Positions 1 through 9,279 of a DNA stretch of 64,000 nt are shown here, in pieces. Both the position numbers and the translations under genes were made by a program. Origin of the DNA: Halorubrum yunnanense. GTDB taxonomy: Archaea; Halobacteriota; Halobacteria; Halobacteriales; Haloferacaceae. The notes under the pieces were generated by a model. The model did not search any database, was not told the origin of the DNA, and saw only the letters and a program-made list of their open reading frames with translations. The stretch covers positions 1 to 64,000 of the forward strand of contig NZ_JAODIX010000019.1 in NCBI RefSeq assembly GCF_026586675.1, in the 5' to 3' direction. Position 1 is the stretch's first letter, and the number at the start of each line of letters is the position of its first letter.

Positions 1-139
1 GGGTTAATCTGGCGGAATATTACAGTAAGAGCGTCCCAGACCGTCGTCACTAGGCGGCAAAACAAGGCAACTGAACTTCGACGGGACAGGAACGCCTGCA
101 GCGGGGCTGAACCCCGACGCAACGACGTACGCCGCCGAC

Positions 140-3100
140 GTGTTTGTGGTCACGAACCGGGGTACCAATCCGTCGACTCTGACCGTTGAGGGTACCGTCG
201 ACGGGTTGTCGTTGTACGCCCAACAGGGTGGCAGCGAGCGTCGACTTGACGGCGACAACCCTGCCGGTGTTGAGCTCGATGTCGGCGAGGAGGCGAACGT
301 CTCGGTTCGGATCGACTCGTCGAACGAAAGCGCGCTGGAGTCGCTCGAGGAGATAACTATCGTAGCGAACGCGACCGACGAAGTTGACGGGTCGCCGGGT
401 GGCGGTTCCAGCGGCGACGGGGGGCCAAACGGTGACCCCGGTGACGACGTTGACGCTGGAACTGAGGACGACGTCGCTCGGGCGACCGGCTCGGCGAGCG
501 CCGGCGAGTCGGTGTCGCTCGATCTCGACGAAGTCAGCAATGCGGAACAGGACGACATCACCGTCGAGTCAACGAGTATCTCGTACGCTGAGGACGTCGA
601 CGGGGTGAACACCAGCGTCTCGGTCATCGACGCCGATTCAGCCGACGACGCGGCTCCCGGCGATCGTGAGCGGCCGCCGAACGCCTCCGTTCGCACGTAC
701 ATCGATGTCTCTCATCCTGGGACCCCAGACGAGGCGATCGACGAGGCCTCGTTCCGATTCGTCCTGCCGCATGAGGCCGGCACCGAGGACCGGACCGTCT
801 CGCTGCTCCGGTACGACGAGGCGAACGACGGTTGGGAGACAGCGTCGACCCGCGTCTCGTACGTCGAGAACAGCTCGGAGGGATACGTGTACGAGGGCCA
901 GACAGAGGAGCTCTCGCTCTTCGCCGTCGTCCAGGCCGCCCGCGGGTTCTACGTTCAGACGAACGGAACGCTCCAAGCGGTCGACGCGAGCCTCACGACC
1001 GATCCCCAAACCGACTTCCCGACGAACGCGTACGGCACGTATCGTGATCGAGCGTTCAACGCCTCGTACTGGAAGACCGATGCTCGCGCTGACGCCGACG
1101 ACGCGGCCGCGGTTATCCGCAAGGAACTCCGCATCGACCTCAAGCAGGCGACGAAGGACGCGGCGATCGATACGGCAGTCTCGTACGCGGACGACGCGCT
1201 CCAGTCGGCCGTCGGATTCAGCGGGATCGGGACCGCACTGACAGCGATCGACGTCGCTCTAAAATCCGACAAATTTGCCGGATCGCTCGGCCCCGGAATT
1301 CAGAAGCAGGCGGTCGCGATCCACGTTGATCCCGGCACCGAGTCGTACGACAAACTCCGGGCGAACCTCGCTGAGCTCGAAGAGAACTCGGCCGCGTACA
1401 AGGAGGCAAACAGGACCGAAAACGAGGCCAAACAAGACCAGCTGCTCGAAGAGCGCGAAGCGCTCCTCAGAGAGACGTACCTCCTCTTGCCGACCTACCT
1501 GAACGACGTCCACGGCGACGTCGTCGGGAACGCGGCCGGCATCGAGGATCCGCAGGCCTACCAGCAGATCCGCTCCGACGTGGAGTCGCTTCGGCTGCTC
1601 ATAAAACTCGACTACGAGGAGACCACCGAAGAACGGTATAACGCGAAAGACGAGTCGTTGCCGCGTGAGACGTCCATGCCGACCCACGGCTGGACCTCCT
1701 TCGGGAGCGCGAAGATGTACGACACGATGGACCACGCGGACGACTACGCGGTGTTCAAGATTGATACGTCCCCCGGTGGGTCCGACGCCGGCGACCTCAA
1801 CATCGACGTGACGGGTGCGAACGCCACCGCGCTCGAGACCGCCGTCGTCTCCGAGCGCCCCAACAACCCACGGATCGCCCGAGGACGCGAGCTCCCGGAT
1901 AACGGGACCAACGAACTCGCTGCCACGATCGAGGACCCGACGGACACCACGTACCTCGTCGTGCGGGCCGGCGGGAGCCTCGGGCCGCTGAAGCTTACCG
2001 CGAGCGGCCACGAGGGGCCTGTCGACGTGGCGGTCGCCGAGCGGGCCGGTCCCGACGTCCAGCGACCGGAGGCCGACCTCGTCTCGGGTCCCGATCCGGT
2101 GACGCTCGCAGACGGCGACGCGGTGTACCCGACGAACGACACTGACACGGATCTCGTCTGGGACCTGTGGGACGCCAAGACCGACACCGCAGACATCGAG
2201 TACCGATTCCGCGTCGACGAGGGAGGCGGATTCTCCGGCGGCGAGAGCGGGAACGGGTGGACTGCGTGGGAAACCGCCCCCGAGGACGGTCGTGTGTCGC
2301 CGAACCTCACCTACGGCGACGGGCTGACTCGGGTACAGCTCCAGGTGCGCGACGGCGCCAACCGCACGACCGTGCGGAACGCGGACGTGGTGGTGACCGA
2401 TGGGCCGCCGACCACGCGGGTCGCCGCGCCGCTCGCGGACGATCCCGCGTCCGGAGACGTGTACGTGAAGGTACTCTCCGAACAGCGGATAGACTCGGTC
2501 GAGCTGGAGTACCGTCCCGTCGGCGACGCGAACTGGACCGACTGGCGCACCGTGGAGGACGACGAGCTGGACGGATTCGGCCGACAGACCGCGCCGGTCG
2601 AGGGAGAGGTCGAGGTCCGAGCGCGGGCGACGAATCTCGCGGACGAGACCGGCGCCTGGGCGAGTGAGACGCTCACCTACGACCCGCCGGACGTGACCCC
2701 GCCCGAGATCGAGGGCGAATCGATCCCCTCGAAGCGCCCGACGATCGTCGGCGGCGAAGTGGTCGAACGCCGGGTAGTCGCGGACGAGACCGTTGAACTC
2801 GAGTGGTCCGCCGAGGACCACGTGACCGCCGACGGCGACTTGGAGTACCGCGTACGCGTCGACAACGAGGAATGGTCTGGGTGGTCCGCCACCGACGGCG
2901 GATTCTTTGACACCGATGTCGCCGTAGCGACGGAAGGGACGGACGTGGCCGTGCAAGTACGCGACGAGGCCGGAAACGTCGCGTCTCGGTCGGTCACGGT
3001 GCGTCGTGACGTCGACCCGCCGGCGGTCAATGTCACGGTGACAGACGATGTGACTGGGGTGGTCGTCGACCCGAGCGCCGACGAACCCGTGTCTTCGGTC

Positions 3101-6100
3101 CAGCTGGAGTACCGTCGGGCCGACGAGGAGAATTGGACCGACTGGCGGGCGCTCGGCTCGACGGAGGCGACCGCGGTCGAACTCGACGCGGCCGGTTCCT
3201 TCGAGCTCCGCGCCCGCGGGATCGACACTGCCGGCAACGTCGGTGGCTGGACCGACCCGGTTTCGTTCGCCAGTCTTCCGGCCGATCGATCGACGCCGAT
3301 CATCGACGACGATGGAGAATCGTTCTCCGACGGCGTGAACCGCTCGTACGAGGTTCCGAACGCGTCGGAGATCGGATCGGGCGCCGCCGAGGGGATCGTC
3401 GCGTACAACGCGCTCGTCGACCAGATCGACGGCGAGCTGCTGTTGGATATGTACGTCACCACACGCGACGGCGACCGATACCCGATCTCGTCGGTCACCT
3501 TCTCCGAGGATAGCAACCAGACGGTGACCGCGGACCTCCCCGGGAACCTGACCGACGACGCCCGGATCGAAGTCGAAGTTAGAGGAAACGGTACGGTCGT
3601 GCTCGCGAGCCTCCGCGCCATCGACCGGCGCCCGGACGCTCCGCCGATCGACGCCGCCCCGACGAACGCGACCGTCGGAAGCGACGTTACCGTCTCCGCT
3701 CCCAACGACTGGACGGCGAGCGACGAGATCGTCGAGTACGAGTGGGACGTCGACGACGACGGCGAGTACGAGCGAACGACTGCGGCCGCAAACGTGACGA
3801 CGACATATGACGAGGCCGGCGACCGGAACGTCACCCTTCGCCTGACAGACGCCTTCGGCGCGTCCGCGACGGCAGAGACGACGGTCAGCGTGAACGCGCC
3901 GCCGACGGCCGCGATCGCCGCCGACAGTCCGGTCTTGACGGACGAGCGGACCACGCTCTCGGCCGCTGACAGTGAGGATCCCGACGGAGAGGTCGTCGAG
4001 TACGAGTGGACGATCGAGGGAGCCGACGACGCCGCTGGCGTCGAGGCGAACCGGTCGTTCGGCGACGACGGTACGTACGCGGTCTCACTCACCGTCACTG
4101 ACGACCAGGGAGCCACGGACACCGCGACGGCGAACGTGACGGTCGAGAACCGTCTCCCGACCGCGATCGGCGCGGTGACGATCGACACGCCCGTCGTCGG
4201 CGAGCCGGTGGCGTTCGACGCGAGCGACAGCGCCGATCCCGACGGGGAAGTCGTCGAAACGCGCTGGGACCTCGACGGCGACGGGGCGAACGAGTCCAAC
4301 ATGTCGGCGCCGACGGCGACTTACGACGAGTACGGAGAGCGGACCGCGACGCTGACCGTCGTCGACGACGACGGGGCGAGCAACGAGACGACGCTCTGGT
4401 TCGACGTGAACGCGCCGCCCGAACCGGCGCTGACCGCGAGCGACCCGGTGCTGACCGACGAGGCGATCGATCTCGACGCCGGCGACAGCGACGACCCCGA
4501 CGGCACGATCGAGACGTACGAATGGGACGTCGACGGCGACGGGAACACCGAGGCGTCCGGTTCGACCGCTGCCGCCAACTTCGCCGACGACGGGACGTAT
4601 CCGGTCGAACTCACCGTCACGGACGACGACGGGACGGCCCGGTCAGTCACGCGAAACGTGACGGTCGAGAACCGCCCGCCGACCGCCGCGGCGTCGGCCA
4701 ACGACACCAACCCGCTGATCGGCGAGCCGGTGGCGCTCGACGCGGGCGACAGCGCCGATCCCGACGGCGACGTGGACGCCGCCGAGTGGGACGTCGACGA
4801 CGACGGCACCTACGAGCTGACCGGCGTTCAGACGGCCGCGTCCTTCGACGAGTCGGGCGAGCAGACGGTCACGCTGCGGGTCACGGACGACGACGACGCG
4901 ACGAACCGCACGACGCTCACCGTCGACGTGAACGCGCCGCCTGAACCGGTCGTGAACGTCTCCGATCTGGTCCTCACCGACGAGCCGGCGACGCTAAACG
5001 CCTCGCCGAGCGAGGACCCGGACGGCGAGATCGTCGCGTACGACTGGGCGATCGACGGCGCGACCGACGCCGAGGGCGTCGCGGCGAACCGGTCGTTCGA
5101 CGACGACGGAACCTACCCGGTCTCGCTCACCGTCACCGACGACGACGGCGCGACCGCGACCGCGACGGCGAACGTCACAGTTGAGAACCGCCCGCCGGAT
5201 CTGTGGCTCACGCGCGTCTCGCCCGAGGCGACGCCGGTGGAGACCGGCGAGCTTGTCGAGTACGCGGTCGATCCATCCGACGACGACGGAACGATCGGCA
5301 ACGCGACGATCACCGTCACCCCGCCGACCGGGGACAACCGTACCGTGACGCCCCGGGGGACCGCGGACCTGCGGTTCAACGAGAGCGGCAACTGGACCGT
5401 GACGGCAGCCGTCAGCGACGACGACGGCGCCACCGCCGTCGCGAACGAGACGATCGAGGTCGACGAGGGGCTCGACGCGCGGGTGTACGTCGACGAGCTG
5501 TTCGGCGGTCGCGTGCTGAGCGCGAGCGCGTACGCCGAGGCCGAGGGGGTCGACTACGATGAGATCACCTACGAGTGGGACCTCGACGGCGACGGACAGT
5601 TCGAGGCCGACGGACGGACCCAGGACCGGTTCGTTTCGGAACCCGGCGGGTACGAGATCGCGGTTCGGGCCGACGCGTCGAACGCCTCGGCCGACGTCGA
5701 CGAGGAGACGGTCGAGATCGACTCTGTCGACGAGGCCGTGACCTTCGACTGGCGGCGTGACGACGCTGGTGCGGTGGCGGACGCGACCGCCGGATCGGTG
5801 TACGTTACCGAGGGCGAAGAACAGGCGTCTGGGGAGGAGAGCGAGGGGTCGACCGTTCGCTCGCTCGCGCGCTCGAACGGCTCGACCCGCTGGAGTGCTA
5901 CGGTTCCCTTCGCCGCGGGCGGGGCGATCGTCCGCGACGAAGCGGTGTACGCGGTCGGCGGGGGCGCGGCCCGGATCGACCGCGACTCCGGCGATGTCGA
6001 GTGGTCGTGGACTAGCGGCGGGTACGGCGACGCGCGGATCGCCGACGGCACCGTGTACGTGACGAGCGGCCGGTCGGTGACCGTACTCGACGCGACGACC

Positions 6101-6880
6101 GGCAACGTTCGGTGGGAAGACGCGGACAGCTCGTGGATAATCGGGTCGAAGATCGGTGACGGAACGCTCGTCACGTGGAGCCAACCGGACACCGAAGATG
6201 GATTCGCCAATGAGGTCGTCGTCCGTGATGCCGACAACGGTGACGTGCGTTGGAAAGTGACGCCGGATGGAGTCCCCGACATCGCCGGCGTCTCGGACGG
6301 TACAGTCGTGATTTCCCAAGCCGAGGACCTCACCGCATACGAGACGCAGACCGGCAACCTGACGTGGTCCCGTCAGCTCCCGGACGCCGGGGCGAGCTCC
6401 CCGTCGCTGGATTCAGTACGGGGCGCGAACGGGACGATCTACGCCAGCGGGGACGCGCTCTCCGGCGGGTGGACCGCCGCGTTCTCGTCTGACGGCGAGC
6501 GGCTGTGGCGTTCCGACGGCCGCGACGAGAGTCATCTCGAACTCTCCGGCGAGACTGTGTACGTCGCCGCTACGGACGGCGTTACCGCCTACGACCGGAG
6601 TGACGGATCGATCGAGTGGAACCAGAGCCTCGCAGTGGAAGATCCGAATCTCCGCGTGGGCAAAGAGACGGTTCTGATCGAAGACTCTTCCAGCGGTCGA
6701 AGTACCGTCGTCGACGCCGGCACGGATTCCGTTGAGTGGAGCATCACGACCGGAGACATCTTCTACAGATCGGTCTACGAGGACGAGACGATCTACGCCG
6801 GCACCGGCGCGGGCGTTTACGCCGTTTCTGCGGACGCCTCCACGGCCGACGACGGAACGACCGCTGAGGACGAGACGTGA
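140..6880 (+). CDS. giant PKD-repeat / beta-propeller surface protein, 5' end apparently broken
   Basis: A 2246-residue acidic protein, probably extracellular. The first 80 residues resemble the DUF1102-type beta domain common in haloarchaeal secreted proteins. A helical segment lies near residues 310-510, and four beta-sandwich modules with repeated YR...W..W patterns lie near 670-1080. Eight PKD-like domains follow at about 1160-1865, with DPDG, DDGTYPV and VTDDDGA motifs. A PQQ-type beta-propeller with repeated G-x-V-x-W blades ends the protein. No signal peptide, C-terminal anchor or PGF-CTERM is visible. The first usable start is GTG at 140, yet typical domain sequence (LNFDGTGTPAAGLNPDATTY) is readable in frame from about 83 up to an in-frame TAA at 26-28. 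The true N-terminus is therefore missing or frameshifted. Likely an adhesin or surface-layer-associated protein; this role is inferred from domain type only. Confidence 0.8.
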   Translation: MFVVTNRGTNPSTLTVEGTVDGLSLYAQQGGSERRLDGDNPAGVELDVGEEANVSVRIDSSNESALESLEEITIVANATDEVDGSPGGGSSGDGGPNGDPGDDVDAGTEDDVARATGSASAGESVSLDLDEVSNAEQDDITVESTSISYAEDVDGVNTSVSVIDADSADDAAPGDRERPPNASVRTYIDVSHPGTPDEAIDEASFRFVLPHEAGTEDRTVSLLRYDEANDGWETASTRVSYVENSSEGYVYEGQTEELSLFAVVQAARGFYVQTNGTLQAVDASLTTDPQTDFPTNAYGTYRDRAFNASYWKTDARADADDAAAVIRKELRIDLKQATKDAAIDTAVSYADDALQSAVGFSGIGTALTAIDVALKSDKFAGSLGPGIQKQAVAIHVDPGTESYDKLRANLAELEENSAAYKEANRTENEAKQDQLLEEREALLRETYLLLPTYLNDVHGDVVGNAAGIEDPQAYQQIRSDVESLRLLIKLDYEETTEERYNAKDESLPRETSMPTHGWTSFGSAKMYDTMDHADDYAVFKIDTSPGGSDAGDLNIDVTGANATALETAVVSERPNNPRIARGRELPDNGTNELAATIEDPTDTTYLVVRAGGSLGPLKLTASGHEGPVDVAVAERAGPDVQRPEADLVSGPDPVTLADGDAVYPTNDTDTDLVWDLWDAKTDTADIEYRFRVDEGGGFSGGESGNGWTAWETAPEDGRVSPNLTYGDGLTRVQLQVRDGANRTTVRNADVVVTDGPPTTRVAAPLADDPASGDVYVKVLSEQRIDSVELEYRPVGDANWTDWRTVEDDELDGFGRQTAPVEGEVEVRARATNLADETGAWASETLTYDPPDVTPPEIEGESIPSKRPTIVGGEVVERRVVADETVELEWSAEDHVTADGDLEYRVRVDNEEWSGWSATDGGFFDTDVAVATEGTDVAVQVRDEAGNVASRSVTVRRDVDPPAVNVTVTDDVTGVVVDPSADEPVSSVQLEYRRADEENWTDWRALGSTEATAVELDAAGSFELRARGIDTAGNVGGWTDPVSFASLPADRSTPIIDDDGESFSDGVNRSYEVPNASEIGSGAAEGIVAYNALVDQIDGELLLDMYVTTRDGDRYPISSVTFSEDSNQTVTADLPGNLTDDARIEVEVRGNGTVVLASLRAIDRRPDAPPIDAAPTNATVGSDVTVSAPNDWTASDEIVEYEWDVDDDGEYERTTAAANVTTTYDEAGDRNVTLRLTDAFGASATAETTVSVNAPPTAAIAADSPVLTDERTTLSAADSEDPDGEVVEYEWTIEGADDAAGVEANRSFGDDGTYAVSLTVTDDQGATDTATANVTVENRLPTAIGAVTIDTPVVGEPVAFDASDSADPDGEVVETRWDLDGDGANESNMSAPTATYDEYGERTATLTVVDDDGASNETTLWFDVNAPPEPALTASDPVLTDEAIDLDAGDSDDPDGTIETYEWDVDGDGNTEASGSTAAANFADDGTYPVELTVTDDDGTARSVTRNVTVENRPPTAAASANDTNPLIGEPVALDAGDSADPDGDVDAAEWDVDDDGTYELTGVQTAASFDESGEQTVTLRVTDDDDATNRTTLTVDVNAPPEPVVNVSDLVLTDEPATLNASPSEDPDGEIVAYDWAIDGATDAEGVAANRSFDDDGTYPVSLTVTDDDGATATATANVTVENRPPDLWLTRVSPEATPVETGELVEYAVDPSDDDGTIGNATITVTPPTGDNRTVTPRGTADLRFNESGNWTVTAAVSDDDGATAVANETIEVDEGLDARVYVDELFGGRVLSASAYAEAEGVDYDEITYEWDLDGDGQFEADGRTQDRFVSEPGGYEIAVRADASNASADVDEETVEIDSVDEAVTFDWRRDDAGAVADATAGSVYVTEGEEQASGEESEGSTVRSLARSNGSTRWSATVPFAAGGAIVRDEAVYAVGGGAARIDRDSGDVEWSWTSGGYGDARIADGTVYVTSGRSVTVLDATTGNVRWEDADSSWIIGSKIGDGTLVTWSQPDTEDGFANEVVVRDADNGDVRWKVTPDGVPDIAGVSDGTVVISQAEDLTAYETQTGNLTWSRQLPDAGASSPSLDSVRGANGTIYASGDALSGGWTAAFSSDGERLWRSDGRDESHLELSGETVYVAATDGVTAYDRSDGSIEWNQSLAVEDPNLRVGKETVLIEDSSSGRSTVVDAGTDSVEWSITTGDIFYRSVYEDETIYAGTGAGVYAVSADASTADDGTTAEDET

Positions 6881-6942
6881 TGCCGCGGCTTACCGGTTAG
6901 CAGTTATCGAAACCGTTCCGCGGGTCGCGTTGGGCCCTTGGT

Positions 6943-7998
6943 TCAGATCAGCCGCTCGGCGATCCGACCGGCGCCCTCCGCGGCGGCGGTCGCGGGGTCG
7001 TCGGGGGAGACGACCTCGACGTCGCGGTCGAGCTCGGCCGAGAGCCGCTCCTCGAACTCCTCGGTGAGCCCGGGGATGCAGGCCATGCCGCCGGTCGCCG
7101 CGACCGGGCGGCCCAGGGCGAGCTGGTACGGCTTCATGTGGTCGTTCGCGAGCTCCGGGAGGAACTCGTTGGCGACGACGTCGACGGCCTCGTCGATGTA
7201 GCGGTCCACCGGCTCCCGCACGCCGCGGTCGACGGTGAACTCGTGGCTCCCGCCGCCGGGCTGCTGGATCACGTCCGTGAACGGCTCGAAATCGTACACA
7301 TCCGCGTGCTCTTCCTTATACTCCCGGGCGGTCGTCCGGTCGATGTGGACCCGGCCCTGGCTCTCCTCCTCGACGGCGGCGACGATCCGACGGTCGACCT
7401 CGTTGCCAGTCACCGAACCAGTCGAGAACGGCGAGAGCTGCTCGCCGCGCCGGTAGGCGCACGCCTCCAGCGTCGTCGACCCCATGTTGATCGAGACGAA
7501 CACCTCGTCGATCGCGGCCAGGTCGTCGCCGTAGGCGGGGATCGCCCCGCACAGCGACTCGGGGTAGCTCCGCGTCTCGACCTCCCCGATGGAGGACCCC
7601 TCGATCACCGACCGGAGGTTCTCCACGCCGGCCTCGTTGTCGATGGTGGGGACCGCGTAGACGACCGCGCTGTCCTCGGGGACGTCGTGGGCGTCGACGA
7701 GCGCCTCGAAGAAGCGCTCGGCGTCGGCGACGCTCTCGTCGTCCTCCGGCAGCCCCGACCGAAGCATGAATCGCACCGTGTCGGGGTACTCGATCGCGGC
7801 CTCGTGGCCGAACAGCGCCTTCTCGTCGCCCGTGATGGCGTCCTCGTAGGTCGCCAGACACGTCAGCGTCGAGTGGCGCTCGCGGCCGCCCCGGCCGTCG
7901 GGGAGGTCGAGCACCGTCCGGGTGCTGCCGAGTTTCACGCCGACCGCTTCCGGGCCGTCTGTACCGTTGATATCCGTGGATTCGTCGTCGTCGCTCAT
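6943..7998 (-). CDS. salactin-like actin-family cytoskeletal protein
   Basis: A 351-residue protein of the actin/MreB/Hsp70 nucleotide-binding fold. The overall pattern matches salactin, the haloarchaeal actin homolog that forms dynamic filaments in Halobacterium. Phosphate-1 loop is VGVKLGSTRT (residues 19-28), phosphate-2 loop is SINMGSTTLEA (169-179) and the adenosine motif is ATGGMACIPG (301-310). At the positions where MreB and ParM carry Asp there is Lys22 in the first loop and Asn171 in the second, so nucleotide chemistry may be unusual. The gene starts 2 bp after the stop of the ArlD/E-domain gene and is surely co-transcribed with it. It converges with the giant surface protein gene. 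The salactin assignment rests on recalled family sequence; Hsp70-like chaperone is the less likely alternative. Confidence 0.75.
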   Translation of the reverse strand: MSDDDESTDINGTDGPEAVGVKLGSTRTVLDLPDGRGGRERHSTLTCLATYEDAITGDEKALFGHEAAIEYPDTVRFMLRSGLPEDDESVADAERFFEALVDAHDVPEDSAVVYAVPTIDNEAGVENLRSVIEGSSIGEVETRSYPESLCGAIPAYGDDLAAIDEVFVSINMGSTTLEACAYRRGEQLSPFSTGSVTGNEVDRRIVAAVEEESQGRVHIDRTTAREYKEEHADVYDFEPFTDVIQQPGGGSHEFTVDRGVREPVDRYIDEAVDVVANEFLPELANDHMKPYQLALGRPVAATGGMACIPGLTEEFEERLSAELDRDVEVVSPDDPATAAAEGAGRIAERLI

Positions 7999-8000
7999 TG

Positions 8001-8498
8001 TTAATCACTCGCACACGAAGCGATCCGGACGATGGAGACGAGACTGATCCGGTGGTCCGCGGGAGTGAAGGGCCGGTCGCCCCGCGGGGCGTCGAACCCC
8101 TCGAGCCGACGCGTCAGCGCGTCGACCGCGTCGGGGGCGACCCAGCCGAGTTCGGCGTAGTACGACAGCGCGTCGCGGCTCCGCACGTGGCCGCCGACGT
8201 CGACGAGGTAGCCGAGCCACTCGCCGACCTCGCGTTCCGCGTCCGGCGAGGCCGGGACCGCCCGCAGGTACGGGCGGTCCTCGGCGTCGGCGGAGTTCGA
8301 CCCGCCGCCGGACAGCCGTAGCCCTCGCTGACGCTGGAGCAGCTCGGTGAACGCGGCCGAGCGGGCGGCCTGCTCCGCTCGGTTCCGGTTCGGCTGACGA
8401 AGCGACCGCTCCCGAGGCGCCTCGTCGGCGTCGTCCCGCGGTGCTCCCGCGATCCGGCGCAGCTCTCGTACGTCGTATCTCCGTGGATTCAGACTCAT
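8001..8498 (-). CDS. ArlD/E (FlaD/E)-domain protein, operon partner of the actin-like gene
   Basis: A 165-residue protein. The first 75 residues are Arg-rich and look disordered. Residues 90-150 (PYLRAVPASPDAEREVGEWL, then YLVDVGGHVRSRDALSYYAE and LGWVAPDAV) follow the pattern of the FlaD/E domain, known from the cytosolic ArlC/D/E part of the archaellum motor. No other archaellum gene is in the window, so this is a stand-alone member of the family. It is the first gene of a two-gene operon with the salactin-like gene (2 bp gap). A TATA-like sequence (gtatatgat, 8543-8551) lies about 45 bp upstream. Its function is unknown; proximity suggests an adaptor for filament localisation or regulation. 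Domain call moderate. Confidence 0.7.
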   Translation of the reverse strand: MSLNPRRYDVRELRRIAGAPRDDADEAPRERSLRQPNRNRAEQAARSAAFTELLQRQRGLRLSGGGSNSADAEDRPYLRAVPASPDAEREVGEWLGYLVDVGGHVRSRDALSYYAELGWVAPDAVDALTRRLEGFDAPRGDRPFTPADHRISLVSIVRIASCASD

Positions 8499-8604
8499 GT
8501 TCCGTCCGTCGTTCGCGTCCGTGCCCTCACGGTCGCCACCGACGTATATGATAGTTCCTCCGCAGTTATCACCGATGAGAAACTATTCCGCCTTCGACTC
8601 GGCC

Positions 8605-8658
8605 CCGCGTCGCCGCCTCCGGGCGGTCACTCCGCGTCGCCGCCTCCGGGCGGTCACT
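8605..8658. repeat. 27-bp tandem duplication over a gene 3' end
   Basis: Two adjacent near-identical copies of a 27-bp GC-rich unit (8605-8631 and 8632-8658) overlap the stop codon (8654-8656, minus strand) of the zinc-ribbon membrane protein gene. The same stop triplet occurs in the second copy beyond the gene, as expected for a recent slippage duplication. Confidence 0.8.
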
Positions 8659-9154
8659 CCGCGCCGGCCCACGGGAGCGGCTCCGTACACCAGTGACAGA
8701 AGTCGAGCTCGGCGTCGGTCTCCTTCCCGCAGCTCGGGCACTCGACCCGGGCCGACTCGTCGCCCTCGCCGGTGATCTCGCCGACCGGCGAGCCGGCGCC
8801 GCCCTCGTCGTCCGCGCTCGCGGCGCGGCGCCGGATCGTCTCGGCGGTCGCGTCGACGCGCTTCCGCTCGGCGACGTCCGCCCGGCCCAGGACGAAGGCG
8901 TCGATCGACGACAACACGGTCAGGAGGGCGATCGGAATAGCGATCTCGGTCGGCAGCGCGGCGGCGGTCTCCAGCGGCGACGCGGTCGACCCGCCAGGGT
9001 CGACGTCGTAGAGCGCGAGCAGCGCCACCCCGCCCCCGACGATCGTGAGGTGCCACAGCAGCGCCCGTCCCCAGCGGCGCAAGACGAGGTGTCCGAGCCC
9101 CGGGAAGGCCAGGGCCAAGACGGCGGCGAGGACGGGACGCAACTGGTCTCGCAT
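8654..9154 (-). CDS. small membrane protein with C-terminal zinc ribbon
   Basis: A 166-residue protein. Hydrophobic segments lie near residues 7-25, 30-47 and 66-86, so the N-terminal half is membrane-embedded, with a Gly-x-Gly-H turn near residue 20. A charged linker follows. The C-terminus has CPSCGKETDAELDFCHWC, a four-cysteine CxxC-x11-CxxC zinc ribbon, probably cytosolic. Haloarchaea have many such zinc-ribbon membrane proteins of unknown role. It is transcribed away from the pantoate kinase gene, across a 125-bp shared promoter region. A long overlapping antisense reading frame on the same strand is rejected because this frame has the recognisable domain structure. Confidence 0.7.
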   Translation of the reverse strand: MRDQLRPVLAAVLALAFPGLGHLVLRRWGRALLWHLTIVGGGVALLALYDVDPGGSTASPLETAAALPTEIAIPIALLTVLSSIDAFVLGRADVAERKRVDATAETIRRRAASADDEGGAGSPVGEITGEGDESARVECPSCGKETDAELDFCHWCTEPLPWAGAE

Positions 9155-9279
9155 ACGACCCGGATTCGAGTGGGGGGTATTTACGGCCTACGGTGTCGGC
9201 GGTCGCCTCGTCGGGGACATCGGCGCTCCGTCCGTCTCGGATAACAACCGTTAATCGACGCGCAGTCGTCCGGTCGACT

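Noticed and set aside
1259-2956. 565-codon minus-strand reading frame inside the giant surface protein
   Set aside because: Antisense to beta-domain coding sequence; Arg/Gly/Val-rich without any motif.
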